Source: Psychrobacter pygoscelis (GTDB lineage Bacteria; Pseudomonadota; Gammaproteobacteria; Pseudomonadales; Moraxellaceae). From it: a stretch of 64,000 nt of DNA. The position numbers and the translations under genes are program-made. The notes beneath the pieces are model-generated. The model did not search any database. It saw only the letters and a list, made by a program, of their open reading frames with translations, and had not been told where the DNA came from. The DNA is taken from NCBI RefSeq assembly GCF_004335015.1, contig NZ_RQRU01000002.1, forward strand, positions 434,001 to 498,000, written 5' to 3'. Below are positions 8,845 to 20,319 of this stretch, in pieces (within the stretch, counting starts at the first letter, position 1; each line of letters starts with the position of its first letter).

Positions 8845-9672
8845 TTAAACCGCGTCGCCCCAAACAGGAACCACCATCTTCATAAGTGGCTTGAGTAATT
8901 TCACATTGCAGGCGAAGATTGAACCCGTTTGCATGGCGTCATGCGCGCCTTTGTGATCGACGACCACACCGCGAGCTTCTGTTACGATCAGCTCACCAGC
9001 AGCGATGTCCCAAGGCTTTAGTGCCATCTCAAAATAGCCATCAAAGCGGCCTGCTGCCACGTAGCATAGATCTAGAGCTGCTGAACCCAGCCGGCGCACT
9101 TGTCCACCCGCCTCACTGATCTTTTGCAGCGTCTCAAAATGCTGCTTAGCATAGGAGACCACTTCACCACTGCGCTGACGCTCTAAAGGGTGACCTGTCG
9201 TAAATAAACCACCCTCGATGGTCTTACGCTCACTTACGCTGATACGGCGCTGGTTTAACCGTGCCCCTTTGCCGCGGCTGGCAGAAAACATCTCATCACG
9301 AACTGGATCATAGACGACGCCGTGTTGGGTTACGCCTTTATGCTGAACGGCGATAGACACACAAAAGTGCGGCACACCATGAACGAAATTTTGCGTACCA
9401 TCTAGAGGGTCAATAACCCAGCACCAATCTGCATCTTCACCAACTCCTTCTTGCATACCAAATTCTTCACCCAAAAATGAATGATTGGGATAACTGTTTT
9501 TCAGGGTAGCAATGGTCAGCTCTTCACTGAAGCGATCAATTCGGGTCACCAGACCATCCAAGCCCTTTGACTCGATATCAAGCTCAATCTTATGTCGGTT
9601 CAAATGTGCGTTTAAGATCTCTGTTCCGACTTTTTCGGCAGCTCGTGCTGCCATAACGACCATGGGTTCCAT
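8845..9672 (-). CDS. suhB: inositol-1-monophosphatase family protein (SuhB)
   Basis: Mg-dependent sugar-phosphate phosphatase fold. In Enterobacteria SuhB is also an rRNA antitermination partner. Metal-binding motifs are visible: GEEF near residue 67-70, WVIDPLDGTQNF (about 84-95, consensus DPLDGTTNF with one Thr to Gln change) and WDIAAGELIVTEARG near the C-terminus. At 275 residues it is close to E. coli SuhB (267). A short AGG lies six bases before the ATG. It is downstream of dxs on the same strand with a spacer of about 190 bases, so co-transcription is possible but not shown. Confidence 0.9.
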   Translation of the reverse strand: MEPMVVMAARAAEKVGTEILNAHLNRHKIELDIESKGLDGLVTRIDRFSEELTIATLKNSYPNHSFLGEEFGMQEGVGEDADWCWVIDPLDGTQNFVHGVPHFCVSIAVQHKGVTQHGVVYDPVRDEMFSASRGKGARLNQRRISVSERKTIEGGLFTTGHPLERQRSGEVVSYAKQHFETLQKISEAGGQVRRLGSAALDLCYVAAGRFDGYFEMALKPWDIAAGELIVTEARGVVVDHKGAHDAMQTGSIFACNVKLLKPLMKMVVPVWGDAV

Positions 9673-9860
9673 ATATAACCTATTTAACAGTATGGGTGAA
9701 TGATATTGGGAAAATGATTATTGGGTAATTGGTGCTAAATGTTAATCAAATGATAAGGGATGACTATTAATAGATAAACCGCTATAAAATAATAGCCATA
9801 AATAATGACCAAAGGCTGGCACACAAGTGGAATTACCCTTGCTAACCGTCTTTGATCATC

Positions 9861-11975
9861 TTATTGAATAAAGGTCTTTAGCTGAGCGAGAATTCCCGCT
9901 TCATCTAGACCACAGTCAGCCAACTGCTCTTCGTGCGTACCATGAGCGATAAATCTATCCGGAATGCCGATATTCAATATTGCTGGTCGGCGACACGCTG
10001 CAGTGCTTTTTGCCGAGCTGTTTTGCCAATACGTGGCAGAGGGTGAGAGTAAATACTCATTGACAGCACTGCCAGCGCCGCCCATGACAGCATGCTCTTC
10101 TAATGTGGCAATATGAGTCACACCTTGCGCGATTAACTCATCGATCAACTGAGCATCAAGGGGCTTCACCCAGCGCATATTGACCACGGTAATTTGGCAG
10201 TCTGAGCGCTCCGTCATCAAGGTGTTGGCCGCCTGCTTTGCCGTCTCTGTCATAGCACCAAAGGCCAGTAATGCAAGCTTGATAGCAGCCTGTGCCTTAC
10301 CCTGAACTGATTCAATCACACCGCGGCCAACCGAATACTCAGTAGCCGGTTTGATAATAGCAGCGCCACTCCCAGTACCACGTGGATAGCGCACTGCCGT
10401 ACAGCCTGTATACTCATAGCAAGTATTGAGCAGCTGATAGCATTCATTTTCGTCTTTTGGCGCAGCGATTACCATATTGGGTATACAGCGCAAATAAGCG
10501 AAATCAAAGACCCCAGCATGTGTCGCGCCATCTTCTCCAACCAGACCCGCTCTATCAATAGCGAACATGACATCGAGATTTTGCAAAGCCACATCATGGA
10601 TTAACTGATCATAGCCGCGCTGCAAAAAAGTAGAGTAGATAGCAACGATTGGCTTCACGCCTTGGGTCGCCATACCAGCTGCCAATGTCACCGCATGCTG
10701 CTCAGCAATTGCCACATCAAAGAAGCGCTCAGGGAAACTGCGGGCAAAGTCAGTCATACCCGATCCCTCTTCCATCGCTGGAGTAATCGCTAATAAATTG
10801 GGATCGTCATTGGCTTTATCGCACAAAAACTCACCAAAAACTTGAGAGTATTTCTTCTTTTTCGCAGGAGTTTTATCCGGTGTCTGGTTCGATTCCGTAT
10901 TTTCTGCTTGTTTGTTATCAGAGGGAGAGCCACTCAGCTCGGTCGGCAGTTTGCCAATAGCGTGATAGCCAACAGGATCGGCCTCCGCAGGGGCAAAGCC
11001 TTTGCCCTTAGTGGTATAAATATGCACTAGCACAGGTCCAGCGACTTTTTTGGCTCGGCTGAGTACCCGTAGCAACTCAGGTAAGTTGTGGCCATCAAAT
11101 GGACCAAAGTAGGTAAAGCCAATGGCCTTAAAGACATTGTCCGCGACTTGCGGCACATCACGCTCTTGGTGATGGCGCATGCGCCGTTCATGGTCATGCA
11201 TGTTCGGGCGCAGACACAGCTTAGGCTTGCCAGATTCGGTAATATCGACCTGATAGCCTGACTCCCAAAGCATAGCCAAATGCCGTGAGAAGCCGCCGAT
11301 GGCGCAGGATATCGACATATCATTATCATTAAGGATGACGAGCAGATCAGCATTTTGCTGGACTGCATCATTCATAGCCTCAAATGCCATACCACCGGTC
11401 ATCGCCCCATCACCGACCACACAAGCTACTTTCTCAGACTTACCCAGATGTCGCAGCGCCAAACTAATGCCAAGGCCGGCTGAGATAGCGGTGGAGGAGT
11501 GGCCAACGCCAAAAGTATCAAAATCAGACTCTGCGCGCTCAGGAAAAGCCGTCAAGCCATCTTTGGCTCGAATAGTGGCCAATTTATCTCGGCGACCGGT
11601 CAATACTTTATGGGCATAGGCTTGATGACCCACATCCCAGACCAGCTGATCTTTTGGTGCGTTCAGGAGATAATGCAAGGCGATAGTCAGCTCAACGACA
11701 CCCAAATTGGCCCCAAAATGACCGCCACTTTGTCCCGCTGAATACAATAAAAAAAGGCGCAGCTCATCAGCAAGATCAATCAATTGATCCTGAGTTAAGC
11801 TTTTAAGATCATCAGGTGCATCAATACGATCTAATAACGGCGTTGCTGGCCGTGACCGTGGTATCTCTGAGTAAACCTGCTGCATATGCTGGGTTGTAAG
11901 CGGGTTAATGGCAGCATCTTGATACGTTGATGATAATGATGACCTAGACTGTAAGGAGCGGGGTGTCTGCTGCAT
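9861..11975 (-). CDS. dxs: 1-deoxy-D-xylulose-5-phosphate synthase
   Basis: TPP enzyme that condenses pyruvate and glyceraldehyde-3-phosphate to DXP, the precursor of isoprenoids (MEP pathway), thiamin thiazole and pyridoxal. Visible signatures: [20 protein letters not shown] near the N-terminus, [14 protein letters not shown], the TPP/Mg motif GDGAMTGG...NDNDMS, and C-terminal transketolase segments [16 protein letters not shown] and [15 protein letters not shown]. The longest frame opens at a TTG at 11996; the first ATG is at 11975. A further ATG at 11885, just before [14 protein letters not shown], fits known family starts better, so the true N-terminus may be up to about 30 residues shorter. 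A linker of about 30 residues rich in Gln, Asn, Lys and Pro is inserted near the middle. Confidence 0.96.
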   Translation of the reverse strand: MQQTPRSLQSRSSLSSTYQDAAINPLTTQHMQQVYSEIPRSRPATPLLDRIDAPDDLKSLTQDQLIDLADELRLFLLYSAGQSGGHFGANLGVVELTIALHYLLNAPKDQLVWDVGHQAYAHKVLTGRRDKLATIRAKDGLTAFPERAESDFDTFGVGHSSTAISAGLGISLALRHLGKSEKVACVVGDGAMTGGMAFEAMNDAVQQNADLLVILNDNDMSISCAIGGFSRHLAMLWESGYQVDITESGKPKLCLRPNMHDHERRMRHHQERDVPQVADNVFKAIGFTYFGPFDGHNLPELLRVLSRAKKVAGPVLVHIYTTKGKGFAPAEADPVGYHAIGKLPTELSGSPSDNKQAENTESNQTPDKTPAKKKKYSQVFGEFLCDKANDDPNLLAITPAMEEGSGMTDFARSFPERFFDVAIAEQHAVTLAAGMATQGVKPIVAIYSTFLQRGYDQLIHDVALQNLDVMFAIDRAGLVGEDGATHAGVFDFAYLRCIPNMVIAAPKDENECYQLLNTCYEYTGCTAVRYPRGTGSGAAIIKPATEYSVGRGVIESVQGKAQAAIKLALLAFGAMTETAKQAANTLMTERSDCQITVVNMRWVKPLDAQLIDELIAQGVTHIATLEEHAVMGGAGSAVNEYLLSPSATYWQNSSAKSTAACRRPAILNIGIPDRFIAHGTHEEQLADCGLDEAGILAQLKTFIQ

Positions 11976-12489
11976 AAACCGTACTTTACCTACCAATCTA
12001 CTGACAAGCTGCCTAGATAATATTATAAGATATTATCTATGACCTTTGCATAAATTACCCAGTTTTGATTAATAGAACTCAAGAAATGGGTAATGACTTG
12101 TCACTGTGTCCATTAAAATAGTATGGCATAATAGCATTTTTTTTTATCAGCCGCTTTATTCATCGCGGCAAGACTGTGAAATTTGTGTGATTTGGCTAGA
12201 TTGTCCCCATATAAGGATTATCGGCTTATAATCATGGCTTATTATTGACACGCTACTATAGATGTATAGTCATGAAATACAGTCAATAAATACCATCAGC
12301 AAATTGAGCTATAGTTAACCCTATTTAACTGATACCTTGTGAGTCACTATTGTCCATTTATTGGCTAGCAGTCATGCTAACTTAAAGTTACGTCAATGCG
12401 CTTTAGCGACTCGATAACAAATCTACCGTGGGTCGACTATAATTAGGGACTTAAAAATTTTCTTTTCTATCGTTGTAGTCAGGACTTGA
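11976..12489. other. dxs-ribA divergent intergenic region with two inverted repeats
   Basis: About 500 bases. AGATAATA...TATTATCT (12015-12038) and ATTACCCA...TGGGTAAT (12054-12094) are perfect 8-bp inverted repeats in the dxs leader. A TATAAT at 12227-12232 and another at 12438-12443 point toward ribA. I saw no FMN-riboswitch consensus and no small ORF with a good ribosome binding site. Confidence 0.45.
12438..12443 (+). promoter_or_regulatory. candidate -10 box for ribA
   Basis: A perfect TATAAT about 47 bases before the ribA ATG. The -35 position 17 bases upstream (TAACAA) matches the consensus poorly, so this is tentative. Confidence 0.35.
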
Positions 12490-13191
12490 ATGTCATACCA
12501 ATTTATCACCAGTGCAAAACTACCGACCAAACATGGCGACTTCGATATTCATATCTTTGAGAATGACGCCGGTGATGAGCATGTAATGCTCACAGTCGGA
12601 TTGCCTGTCACGTCGCCTAACTCCTCAGAAGCTAATACTACGACACAAGCTGTAACCAAGCTTGCTGCTGATACGTTACAGCAGACTGAGCCATCAGCGG
12701 CGCCGCTACAAGCGAGTGCCTGCAAAGCGCCACTGGTTCGGATCCATTCAGAATGCTTAACCGGAGATGCCTTTGGCTCGCTAAAGTGCGACTGCGGACC
12801 ACAGCTTAATGCAGCTATGAAAGCTATACAGCAGGCAGGCTGCGGCGCGATATTGTACCTGCGTCAAGAAGGCCGCGGTATTGGCTTGACCAATAAAATC
12901 CGTGCTTATGCGCTACAAGATCAAGGGCACGACACTTTAGATGCCAATTTGCTGCTCGGACTGCCTGGGGATGCTAGGGTCTATGATATGTGCGCCCCTA
13001 TGTTGGCTCATGTCGGTATCGATACTCTTCGGCTCCTGACGAATAACCCCAACAAAGTCTCTTATTTGACCAAGCATGGCATCAAAGTAAGCGAACGAGT
13101 GCCCCTCTTCGTTGGTTTAAATGATCATAACAGTGGCTATCTTGCGACCAAGCGTGACCGGATGGGCCATTTATTTAACGAAGAGCTTTAA
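12490..13191 (+). CDS. ribA: GTP cyclohydrolase II
   Basis: Catalyses the first committed step of riboflavin synthesis, opening GTP to the 2,5-diaminopyrimidine with release of formate and pyrophosphate. The zinc-binding and catalytic signature [18 protein letters not shown], the [20 protein letters not shown] motif and the RLLTNNP motif are all present. At 233 residues it is longer than E. coli RibA (196). The difference is a Ser/Thr/Ala/Gln-rich insert of about 40 residues (roughly 38-78) between strand elements before the zinc motif. AGGA lies six bases before the ATG. It is a stand-alone RibA, not a RibBA fusion. Confidence 0.95.
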   Translation: MSYQFITSAKLPTKHGDFDIHIFENDAGDEHVMLTVGLPVTSPNSSEANTTTQAVTKLAADTLQQTEPSAAPLQASACKAPLVRIHSECLTGDAFGSLKCDCGPQLNAAMKAIQQAGCGAILYLRQEGRGIGLTNKIRAYALQDQGHDTLDANLLLGLPGDARVYDMCAPMLAHVGIDTLRLLTNNPNKVSYLTKHGIKVSERVPLFVGLNDHNSGYLATKRDRMGHLFNEEL

Positions 13192-13327
13192 TTCATAAAA
13201 AGCGCTAATTGGTCACACTAGCTTCATTTGTTACCTTAGCGAGTCAAGACGATTATTGAGCGTCACAACGTTATACGGATAGACAGCAATAAACTTACTC
13301 TCAAAATCCTGATTGTTTTCAGGCTAA

Positions 13328-14380
<1,053 letters not shown>

Positions 14381-14534
14381 GACTTAGCAAGAGTATTGGC
14401 GCAGTCTCTAAAGCGCTCTAGGGTGTTCAATAGTTATTGTCCGCCAAGGTACTGTTTTCATAGCCTTTTAACCGTCTTGGTCACTCAGAGTCTATCTGGT
14501 TTTAATCGTTTTATTCCAGCGTTTTTATCCAGCC

Positions 14535-14567
14535 ATAGCTTAATACGTCTAGTGTTAAGCTATTTTT
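14535..14567 (+). terminator. hemF intrinsic terminator
   Basis: ATAGCTTAA and TTAAGCTAT form a perfect 9-bp stem with an 11-base loop, followed by a T-run. The remaining hemF-cytochrome spacer (14381-14786) shows nothing else convincing. Confidence 0.65.
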
Positions 14568-14786
14568 ATGAGATTAACTTAACTTCTCATTAGCTTTCAT
14601 AATCTTAGCTTAATACTGACCTTTAGAAAGATAGTCCTAAATAGACAGCTGTTTTTTTACAATGATTCAATTTAACATCGCATGTATTACTGGTAATGTC
14701 CGGTTTATGCAGCCAAAGATGCATAGATAGCTACCCTTCAACTGGTAACTGTCTAACCTCTATTAGCCCCAGAACAAGGAGATCCT

Positions 14787-15269
14787 ATGTCATTTTTTAC
14801 TGACCTACTTTCTAACAATACCTCTAAAAAAAGCCTTGCCCTGCCGTTGGTAATATCCGCAGCACTACTAAGTGCGTGTAACGGCGCACCAAGCAACCCT
14901 GATGTCAAGGCCCGACAAGATATGATGAAAAACTGGGGTGATGCTATGGGCGTCATGGGTGATATGGTAAAAGCACCTGATACCTTTGATCCTGAAGTGT
15001 TTAAAGAACAAGCGGCCTTCTTGGCCAATGATGCCAAAAATCCTTGGCCACATTTTGAAGATGAGAGCGCAGTCGGTCATGCGACCAAGGCAGTTTGGAG
15101 TGATGCTGATGGCTTTCGCAGTGAATCAGAAAATCTGCAAAAGGTGGCGAGTGAGCTAAACGCCGCGGCGCAAAATGCAACCAGTGTGGCAGACGTTGAA
15201 GCTGAGTTTAAAGCGGTCGGTGGCTCTTGTAAGTCTTGCCATACTGACTACAAGGTCAAAGACGACTAA
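14787..15269 (+). CDS. cytochrome c'-like lipoprotein
   Basis: A class II c-type cytochrome, predicted to be a four-helix bundle with heme attached near the C-terminus. The heme motif CKSCH is near residue 150-154. A RQDMMKNWGDAMG segment after the signal resembles the first helix of cytochrome c'/c556, where a Met or Leu sits over the heme. The N-terminus has a hydrophobic stretch ending in LLSAC, a lipobox with mature Cys near residue 32, so the protein is probably anchored in the outer or inner membrane. AAGGAG seven bases before the ATG fixes the start. It is a single-gene unit with its own terminator. Cytochrome c' proteins bind NO and CO; a role in NO handling is only an inference here. 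Confidence 0.82.
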   Translation: MSFFTDLLSNNTSKKSLALPLVISAALLSACNGAPSNPDVKARQDMMKNWGDAMGVMGDMVKAPDTFDPEVFKEQAAFLANDAKNPWPHFEDESAVGHATKAVWSDADGFRSESENLQKVASELNAAAQNATSVADVEAEFKAVGGSCKSCHTDYKVKDD

Positions 15270-15342
15270 GGCTCTCCATACTTATCTTTAAATACTTTTC
15301 CTTCAAAACTGACCTCCCAGTACCAACCCCTTAATCATAAAT

Positions 15343-15372
15343 AAAAAGACGCCTAATCATAGGCGTCTTTTT
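15343..15372. terminator. bidirectional terminator between cytochrome c' and mscS
   Basis: GACGCCTA and TAGGCGTC form a perfect 8-bp stem around ATCA, with five A residues before and five T residues after. Confidence 0.88.
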
Positions 15373-15410
15373 ATTGGTGTAGGATATTATTTCTGGCTTA
15401 TTTGATTGGC

Positions 15411-16352
15411 TCAAGACTGAGCTGGTAGATTGAGCGTGGCTCTTTTTGCAACTTTATCTACCAGCGCATCGACAGAGTCATCACCGAAATCAAGCGTTCG
15501 AATAGGGAATGGAATATTGATATTAGCGCCGTCCAATGCTGCTTTAATCGCTACTATTACCTCATGAATCGAGGCCACCTTGTTGGCTTGATTGCCATCA
15601 TCAATAAACCAGCGCACCGTCAAGTCAATACTAGAACCACCAAAGCCTGTAGCAATTACTGATGGCTCAGCCAGTTTCGACACCGTTTCTGTATTTTTTA
15701 ATGCCGTTAAGATAACCGCTTTGGCCTCCTCAATATCATCCTCATAGCCGATACCCACATCAATATGTAGGCGACGCTGCTTATACGCTGTATTAACCGT
15801 CAGTGCTGAGGTATATAGATCCGAGTTGGGAATGACCACTTGCGTGCCATCATAGGTACGGATCGTCGTGGCACGAATTTTAATGTCCTCTACCGTGCCC
15901 TCAAAATCCCCTGATATGATCTGATCGCCAATGCGAAAAGGCTCAGACAATAGCAGTAAGATGCCAGACAATAGATTTTGGAAGATGTCTTTGAAGGCAA
16001 AACCAATGGCAACGGACCCTATCCCTAAAGCGCCAATAAGCTTCGCGGGAGTAAAGCCAGGAATAGCGATAACCATGGCTATCATGAAACCAATAAACAA
16101 TATGAGTGCACCGCCGACACGCTGAAATACCTTCACCAGATTGGCATGGCGACTGCGGTTACCCAGTAACTTCAATACCGTCTTTTTGAAGATAGCAGAG
16201 ATGCCCCAAAAGAACATGAATACCACGAGCGCCACTATAAAATAGGGCACTCTAGCCACAAGATCTTCGATAATCTGATTGCCCGCCGATGCCATACTCT
16301 GGTACTCAGAGACTTTTTGCACCGCCGTAGTTTTCAAACTTTCTGCTGGCAT
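15411..16352 (-). CDS. mscS: small-conductance mechanosensitive channel, MscS family
   Basis: Homoheptameric inner-membrane channel that releases solutes on hypo-osmotic shock. Three hydrophobic segments cover about 25-145. The pore-lining helix reads GALGIGSVAIGFAFKDIFQN, followed by LLLLSEPFRIGDQI, the hallmark of the MscS beta domain. The C-terminal alpha/beta domain includes IPFPIRTLDF, typical of the family. Length 313 residues (E. coli MscS 286). AGGAG lies ten bases before the ATG. It is convergent with the cytochrome c' gene. Confidence 0.92.
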   Translation of the reverse strand: MPAESLKTTAVQKVSEYQSMASAGNQIIEDLVARVPYFIVALVVFMFFWGISAIFKKTVLKLLGNRSRHANLVKVFQRVGGALILFIGFMIAMVIAIPGFTPAKLIGALGIGSVAIGFAFKDIFQNLLSGILLLLSEPFRIGDQIISGDFEGTVEDIKIRATTIRTYDGTQVVIPNSDLYTSALTVNTAYKQRRLHIDVGIGYEDDIEEAKAVILTALKNTETVSKLAEPSVIATGFGGSSIDLTVRWFIDDGNQANKVASIHEVIVAIKAALDGANINIPFPIRTLDFGDDSVDALVDKVAKRATLNLPAQS

Positions 16353-16425
16353 ATTGCCATTACTCCTGACTAATAAGGACGAATTTATATAGGTATCTTA
16401 TAGTTACTGTATGGCTACTACAGGC

Positions 16426-16455
16426 AATAGGCAGACCAATGACAGACTGCCTATT
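16426..16455. repeat. hairpin between gloA end and mscS start
   Basis: CAATAGGCAG and CTGCCTATTG form a 10-bp perfect stem around a 12-base loop. No T-run follows directly on the minus strand, so it is a possible transcript-end hairpin for gloA, not a textbook terminator. Confidence 0.5.
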
Positions 16456-16480
16456 GGTCGAAAAATATCGGATAAAGAGC

Positions 16481-17041
16481 TTAGGCCATTAGATCTGCTT
16501 GGACAATCTCGATCCAGTAGCCATCAGGGTCTTTGATGAAGGCGACGTTTTTCATCTTGCCGTCTTCAGGACGTTTTTGATAAGTGACCTGATTGGCGTC
16601 AAACCAAGCGATAGCCGCTGCCATATCTGGCACATTAAAGCAAATGTGACCAAAACCTTGTGGCTCTGAATTGCCATCATGGTAGCTAAAGCCCTCTTTG
16701 TCTTCTGTACCATAGTTATGAGTCAACTCCAAAATACCGCGCTGACGGAACGTATAGATCGTTAAGTCGTCACCTTCAGGGAGGTTCTGACGCTCTTCAT
16801 CGGTTAGTTTGGCTAAGAAATACAGATCAAAACCCATCTCTTCAAACTGCTTGACGGCCAATAATGTCATGCCGAGAATACCCGTATAAAATTCGAGCGA
16901 GCGCTTGGGATCTTTTACTCGTAGCATAGTATGATTAAAGGTAAAGCCCTCAGTCTGATTAGCAATGGGGGCAACACCAGCCGTCTGAACGCTTGAAGCT
17001 GGCTGATCGATAGTAATGTCATTATTGGCTTGCTGAGTCAT
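16481..17041 (-). CDS. gloA: lactoylglutathione lyase (glyoxalase I)
   Basis: Detoxifies methylglyoxal by isomerising its glutathione hemithioacetal to S-lactoylglutathione. It has the two-half vicinal-oxygen-chelate fold: FNHTMLRVKDPKRSLEFYTGILGM in the first half, with metal ligands suggested by the NHTM residue and Glu of LELTHN, and FGHICFNVPD plus YWIEIV in the second half. At 186 residues it is the long form that resembles eukaryotic and Pseudomonas GloA1-type zinc enzymes; the E. coli nickel form has 135 residues. The first 30 residues are a polar extension. AGAAGG lies six bases before the ATG. It lies downstream of the carbonic anhydrase gene on the same strand. Confidence 0.92.
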   Translation of the reverse strand: MTQQANNDITIDQPASSVQTAGVAPIANQTEGFTFNHTMLRVKDPKRSLEFYTGILGMTLLAVKQFEEMGFDLYFLAKLTDEERQNLPEGDDLTIYTFRQRGILELTHNYGTEDKEGFSYHDGNSEPQGFGHICFNVPDMAAAIAWFDANQVTYQKRPEDGKMKNVAFIKDPDGYWIEIVQADLMA

Positions 17042-17254
17042 TAGATACCTTCTATTTTAATGAATAAGTTATAAGAGTTTAGTTAGTCCGCAATAAGTCC
17101 ATTATGAGCCAAGCACAGTCGCTTAAATTGTGGCTTAAGTAGGCTTATTGCCTTGCGAATGAACAAGATCAATTGGCCCATATTAAAAAATATTAGCCGT
17201 TGTTAGTCAATGTTGGCTTTAAATCAGCTCTTGGCTTAAGCCCACTATATAGTA

Positions 17255-17893
17255 TTAGCAGTTTAAGAATTTTACTTTACCCGTCTGCAAATCATATTCT
17301 GCGCCAACGATCAGCAGCTTGCCACTACTCACCATATCTTCTAAAATCCGCGAGCCATGCTTTAGCTGACTTACCGACATGCGGACATTAGCACGAATAG
17401 AGCGATCGATAAGCTCATCAGCATCCACATCATGCCCTGAGGCAGTAGCAAGCTCATGCAGGTTATACACACTAGGGCGAATGCGATCGACAATAGATTG
17501 CAGGTTGGGTGAATAATACTGCTCTGGGTTGATAAGCGCCTCGACACAGGCGGTCACCGCGCCGCAATGCGAGTGACCAAGCACTACAACCAGCTGCGTA
17601 CCAAATTTCTCGGCGGCAAATTCTACTGAGCCAATCTGTGAGGGGGCAACGACATTACCTGCCACCCGAATCACGAACAAATCTCCAAGCCCTTGATCAA
17701 AGACGATTTCTACCGGCACTCGAGCATCTGAGCAGCCCAGAATAATTGCTACTGGGTCTTGATCGTGAGTAAGCTCAGGTCTTTTTTGCATGCAGGGGTC
17801 AGAGTCAGTCAAGCTCTCGACATAGCGGCGATTGCCTTCTTTGAGCATCGCTAGCGCTTCTTCTCCGGTCTTAGGGCGTGATGACTGAGGCAT
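17255..17893 (-). CDS. beta-class carbonic anhydrase
   Basis: Zinc enzyme interconverting CO2 and bicarbonate, needed for carboxylases at ambient CO2. Zinc ligands are visible as the Cys of CSDARVPVE (near residue 54) and the His and Cys of GHSHCGAVTAC (about 106-116), with the Asp-Arg dyad in CSDAR. The segment FVIRVAGNVV is a family hallmark. Length 212 residues, normal. AAGGA lies six bases before the ATG. It is divergent from potABC. Confidence 0.93.
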   Translation of the reverse strand: MPQSSRPKTGEEALAMLKEGNRRYVESLTDSDPCMQKRPELTHDQDPVAIILGCSDARVPVEIVFDQGLGDLFVIRVAGNVVAPSQIGSVEFAAEKFGTQLVVVLGHSHCGAVTACVEALINPEQYYSPNLQSIVDRIRPSVYNLHELATASGHDVDADELIDRSIRANVRMSVSQLKHGSRILEDMVSSGKLLIVGAEYDLQTGKVKFLNC

Positions 17894-18085
17894 GGGGTGT
17901 CCTTATTATTGATAAAAATAGTCATGATAAAAATATTAATAGTAAGCTAAAAAGCGCTCTGCTAGGCCTCTATAAATCCCTAAATTGACCTAGGTGGCGG
18001 GGCTACTAGGCACTGATTGTACCCAAAATAATAGGCATTCTCTATAGGGCCTCTACAAATTGTACCGTGAACGTGAGGACGGTTT

Positions 18086-18094
18086 TGTTATAAT
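18086..18094 (+). promoter_or_regulatory. extended -10 promoter for potABC
   Basis: TGTTATAAT is a perfect extended -10 about 75 bases before the potA ATG at 18170. It is the same nine-base element seen at 5839-5847. Confidence 0.55.
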
Positions 18095-18169
18095 ACGCCA
18101 ACAAATACTTTGCTGATTTACTATCCATTTATTTACTATTGCACTGCTACGTTATTAGGATTGCCTCTC

Positions 18170-19447
18170 ATGCCTGACCCGCACCCTGCTCCTCTATCTA
18201 CTCCGCCATCAGCCCGTCCCGCGCACCCTGATGCCAGTACTACTGATTCGGACGTTTTACTTCGGCTGTCTGGTATCAAAAAAGCCTTTGGCAGCACCGA
18301 GGTGCTTAGCGATATCAATCTAGATATCAAGCATGGAGAGTTTTTGACTTTGCTTGGTCCCTCAGGCTGTGGCAAGACCACTTTGCTACGGTTGATTGCT
18401 GGGTTTGAGCAGCCAACCCAAGGTACAATCCACTTAGATGGTGTACAGATGGCCGGACTGCCAGCAGAAAAACGTCCCGTCAATACTGTGTTTCAGCAGT
18501 ATGCGCTATTTCCGCATATGAGTGTCGCGCAAAACGTCGCTTATGGCTTAAAACTCAAAAAAGTCGCCAAAGCTGAGATTAATTCACGCGTGAGCGAAGC
18601 GCTTAAGATGGTGCAGCTTGAGCATCTTGCTAATCGGAAGCCCCAAGACTTATCCGGCGGCCAGCAGCAACGTGTCGCCATCGCTCGAGCGGTCATTAAT
18701 CGACCCAAGATACTGCTATTAGACGAGCCTTTATCCGCCCTTGACTATAAGCTGCGCCTACAGATGCAGTCTGAGCTAAAGCGGCTGCAGCGAGAGCTGG
18801 GTATTACCTTCGTCTTCGTCACCCATGATCAAGAAGAAGCGCTATCAATGTCTGATCGTATCGCAGTGATGAAAGACGGCCGCTTTCAGCAAATTGGTAC
18901 GCCTATTGAGATTTATGAAACCCCGGCCAATCTATTTACTGCCAAGTTCATCGGTGAGACCAACCTGTTTCAGGCAGTAGTAAAAGGTGTCTATCCCACC
19001 AAGCCTGACCTAAATGGTGAGGTTACTAATGGCCGAATTGATGTCGAAGTCTGTGAGACTTCAGCGAATGAGCGGTGGTTACGCAATCTGCGCCGACCAA
19101 CCTTTGCCAATGATATAGCCGTAGGCGATACCGTTAACCTACTGCTACGTCCCGAAGATTTGCGCATCTATGCCGTCGATGATGAGTCGCAGCAGGGTTT
19201 ACTCGGGCAAGTGGTGGAGAGCAACTATAAAGGCAGTACTCTTGACTCAATCATTCAGCTACATAACGGCCATATGATCAAGGCTTCTGAATTCTTTGAT
19301 GAAGATGACCCAAGCTTTGATTATAAGATGGGCGAGCCTGTAAAAGTCTCTTGGGTAAATGGTTGGGAATGGGTACTACCAGAAGAACATGAGACGCTAA
19401 ACGTCTCTGCTAAGCCGGCTGATACCTATAAAGGTGCCGGCTCATGA
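18170..19447 (+). CDS. potA: spermidine/putrescine ABC transporter ATP-binding protein PotA
   Basis: ATPase of a polyamine importer. Walker [10 protein letters not shown], signature [14 protein letters not shown], Walker [12 protein letters not shown] and the His of [12 protein letters not shown] are present, followed by a C-terminal TOBE-like domain with RPEDLRIY. I start at the ATG at 18170 (425 residues). The frame extends to a TTG at 18110, but that adds a hydrophobic stretch unlike PotA and sits close to the -10. The first 40 residues are Pro-rich and absent in E. coli PotA. Its stop overlaps the potB start (ATGA). The exact polyamine specificity cannot be told from the ATPase; a related putrescine-specific PotG is possible. 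Confidence 0.9.
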   Translation: MPDPHPAPLSTPPSARPAHPDASTTDSDVLLRLSGIKKAFGSTEVLSDINLDIKHGEFLTLLGPSGCGKTTLLRLIAGFEQPTQGTIHLDGVQMAGLPAEKRPVNTVFQQYALFPHMSVAQNVAYGLKLKKVAKAEINSRVSEALKMVQLEHLANRKPQDLSGGQQQRVAIARAVINRPKILLLDEPLSALDYKLRLQMQSELKRLQRELGITFVFVTHDQEEALSMSDRIAVMKDGRFQQIGTPIEIYETPANLFTAKFIGETNLFQAVVKGVYPTKPDLNGEVTNGRIDVEVCETSANERWLRNLRRPTFANDIAVGDTVNLLLRPEDLRIYAVDDESQQGLLGQVVESNYKGSTLDSIIQLHNGHMIKASEFFDEDDPSFDYKMGEPVKVSWVNGWEWVLPEEHETLNVSAKPADTYKGAGS

Positions 19448-20319
19448 GCAGTAAATTACAAGCAAAAAGCCCCTTTCGCACCGCGACCCTGTGGCTAATC
19501 TGGGGTTGGCTCATTATCTTCGCCTTACTGCCCAATCTACTGGTTATCGCCACCAGCTTTTTGACCCGCGATAGCAGCGACTTCATCAGCTTACCCGTTA
19601 CGATAGATAGCTATCAGCGAATGGTGGACCCGCTATATCTTGAGGTATTTTTACATTCGCTATGGATGGCAGGGATTACCACTATACTGTGCTTGCTATT
19701 TGGCTATCCTTTTGCTTGGTTAGTGTCCAAGGCCAAAGCCCGCTGGCAGCCACTGCTAATGATGCTGCTGATCCTACCCTTTTGGACCAACTCTTTGGTA
19801 CGCACTTATGCCCTTAAGCTATTATTCGCCAATAATGGCTTAATTAACAAGCTACTATTGAGTATAGGACTCATCGATAAACCGATCGATATCCTATACA
19901 CCCAAGGTGCCGTTATCGCTGGTTTAACCTATCTGTTGTTTCCTTTTATGGTATTGCCGCTCTACGCCGTCTTTACTGACCTTCGTGATGATATGCTGCT
20001 TGCTTCCAAAGACTTAGGAGCCTCTAAGCTACAGACCTTCTGGCATGTAGTACTGCCCTTGACCACACCTGGGGTAATATCGGGCGTATTGCTAGTACTG
20101 CTACCCGCCATGGGTATGTTCTATGTGGCCGATATTTTGGGCGGTGCGCGCAATCTACTGGTTGGAAACATCATCAAAAACCAATTTTTGGATGCTAGAG
20201 ACTGGCCTTTTGGCGCAGCTGCTAGTGTACTTCTGACCCTAGCCATGGCTTTGCTATTATGGGCGTATCATGCCAGTAGTCGCCGCATTGGCAAAACTGA
20301 CTTTAATGAGGTGGCGTAA
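19444..20319 (+). CDS. potB: polyamine ABC transporter permease PotB
   Basis: First inner-membrane subunit, 291 residues with about six hydrophobic helices. The EAA-loop that docks PotA reads [24 protein letters not shown]. The segment [13 protein letters not shown] is characteristic of PotB/PotH permeases. Translation is coupled both ways: its ATG overlaps the potA stop, and its TAA overlaps the potC ATG (TAATG). Confidence 0.92.
   Translation: MSSKLQAKSPFRTATLWLIWGWLIIFALLPNLLVIATSFLTRDSSDFISLPVTIDSYQRMVDPLYLEVFLHSLWMAGITTILCLLFGYPFAWLVSKAKARWQPLLMMLLILPFWTNSLVRTYALKLLFANNGLINKLLLSIGLIDKPIDILYTQGAVIAGLTYLLFPFMVLPLYAVFTDLRDDMLLASKDLGASKLQTFWHVVLPLTTPGVISGVLLVLLPAMGMFYVADILGGARNLLVGNIIKNQFLDARDWPFGAAASVLLTLAMALLLWAYHASSRRIGKTDFNEVA

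Noticed and set aside
14396-14593. 65-codon frame after hemF
   Set aside because: TTG start without ribosome binding site, and it contains the hemF terminator hairpin.
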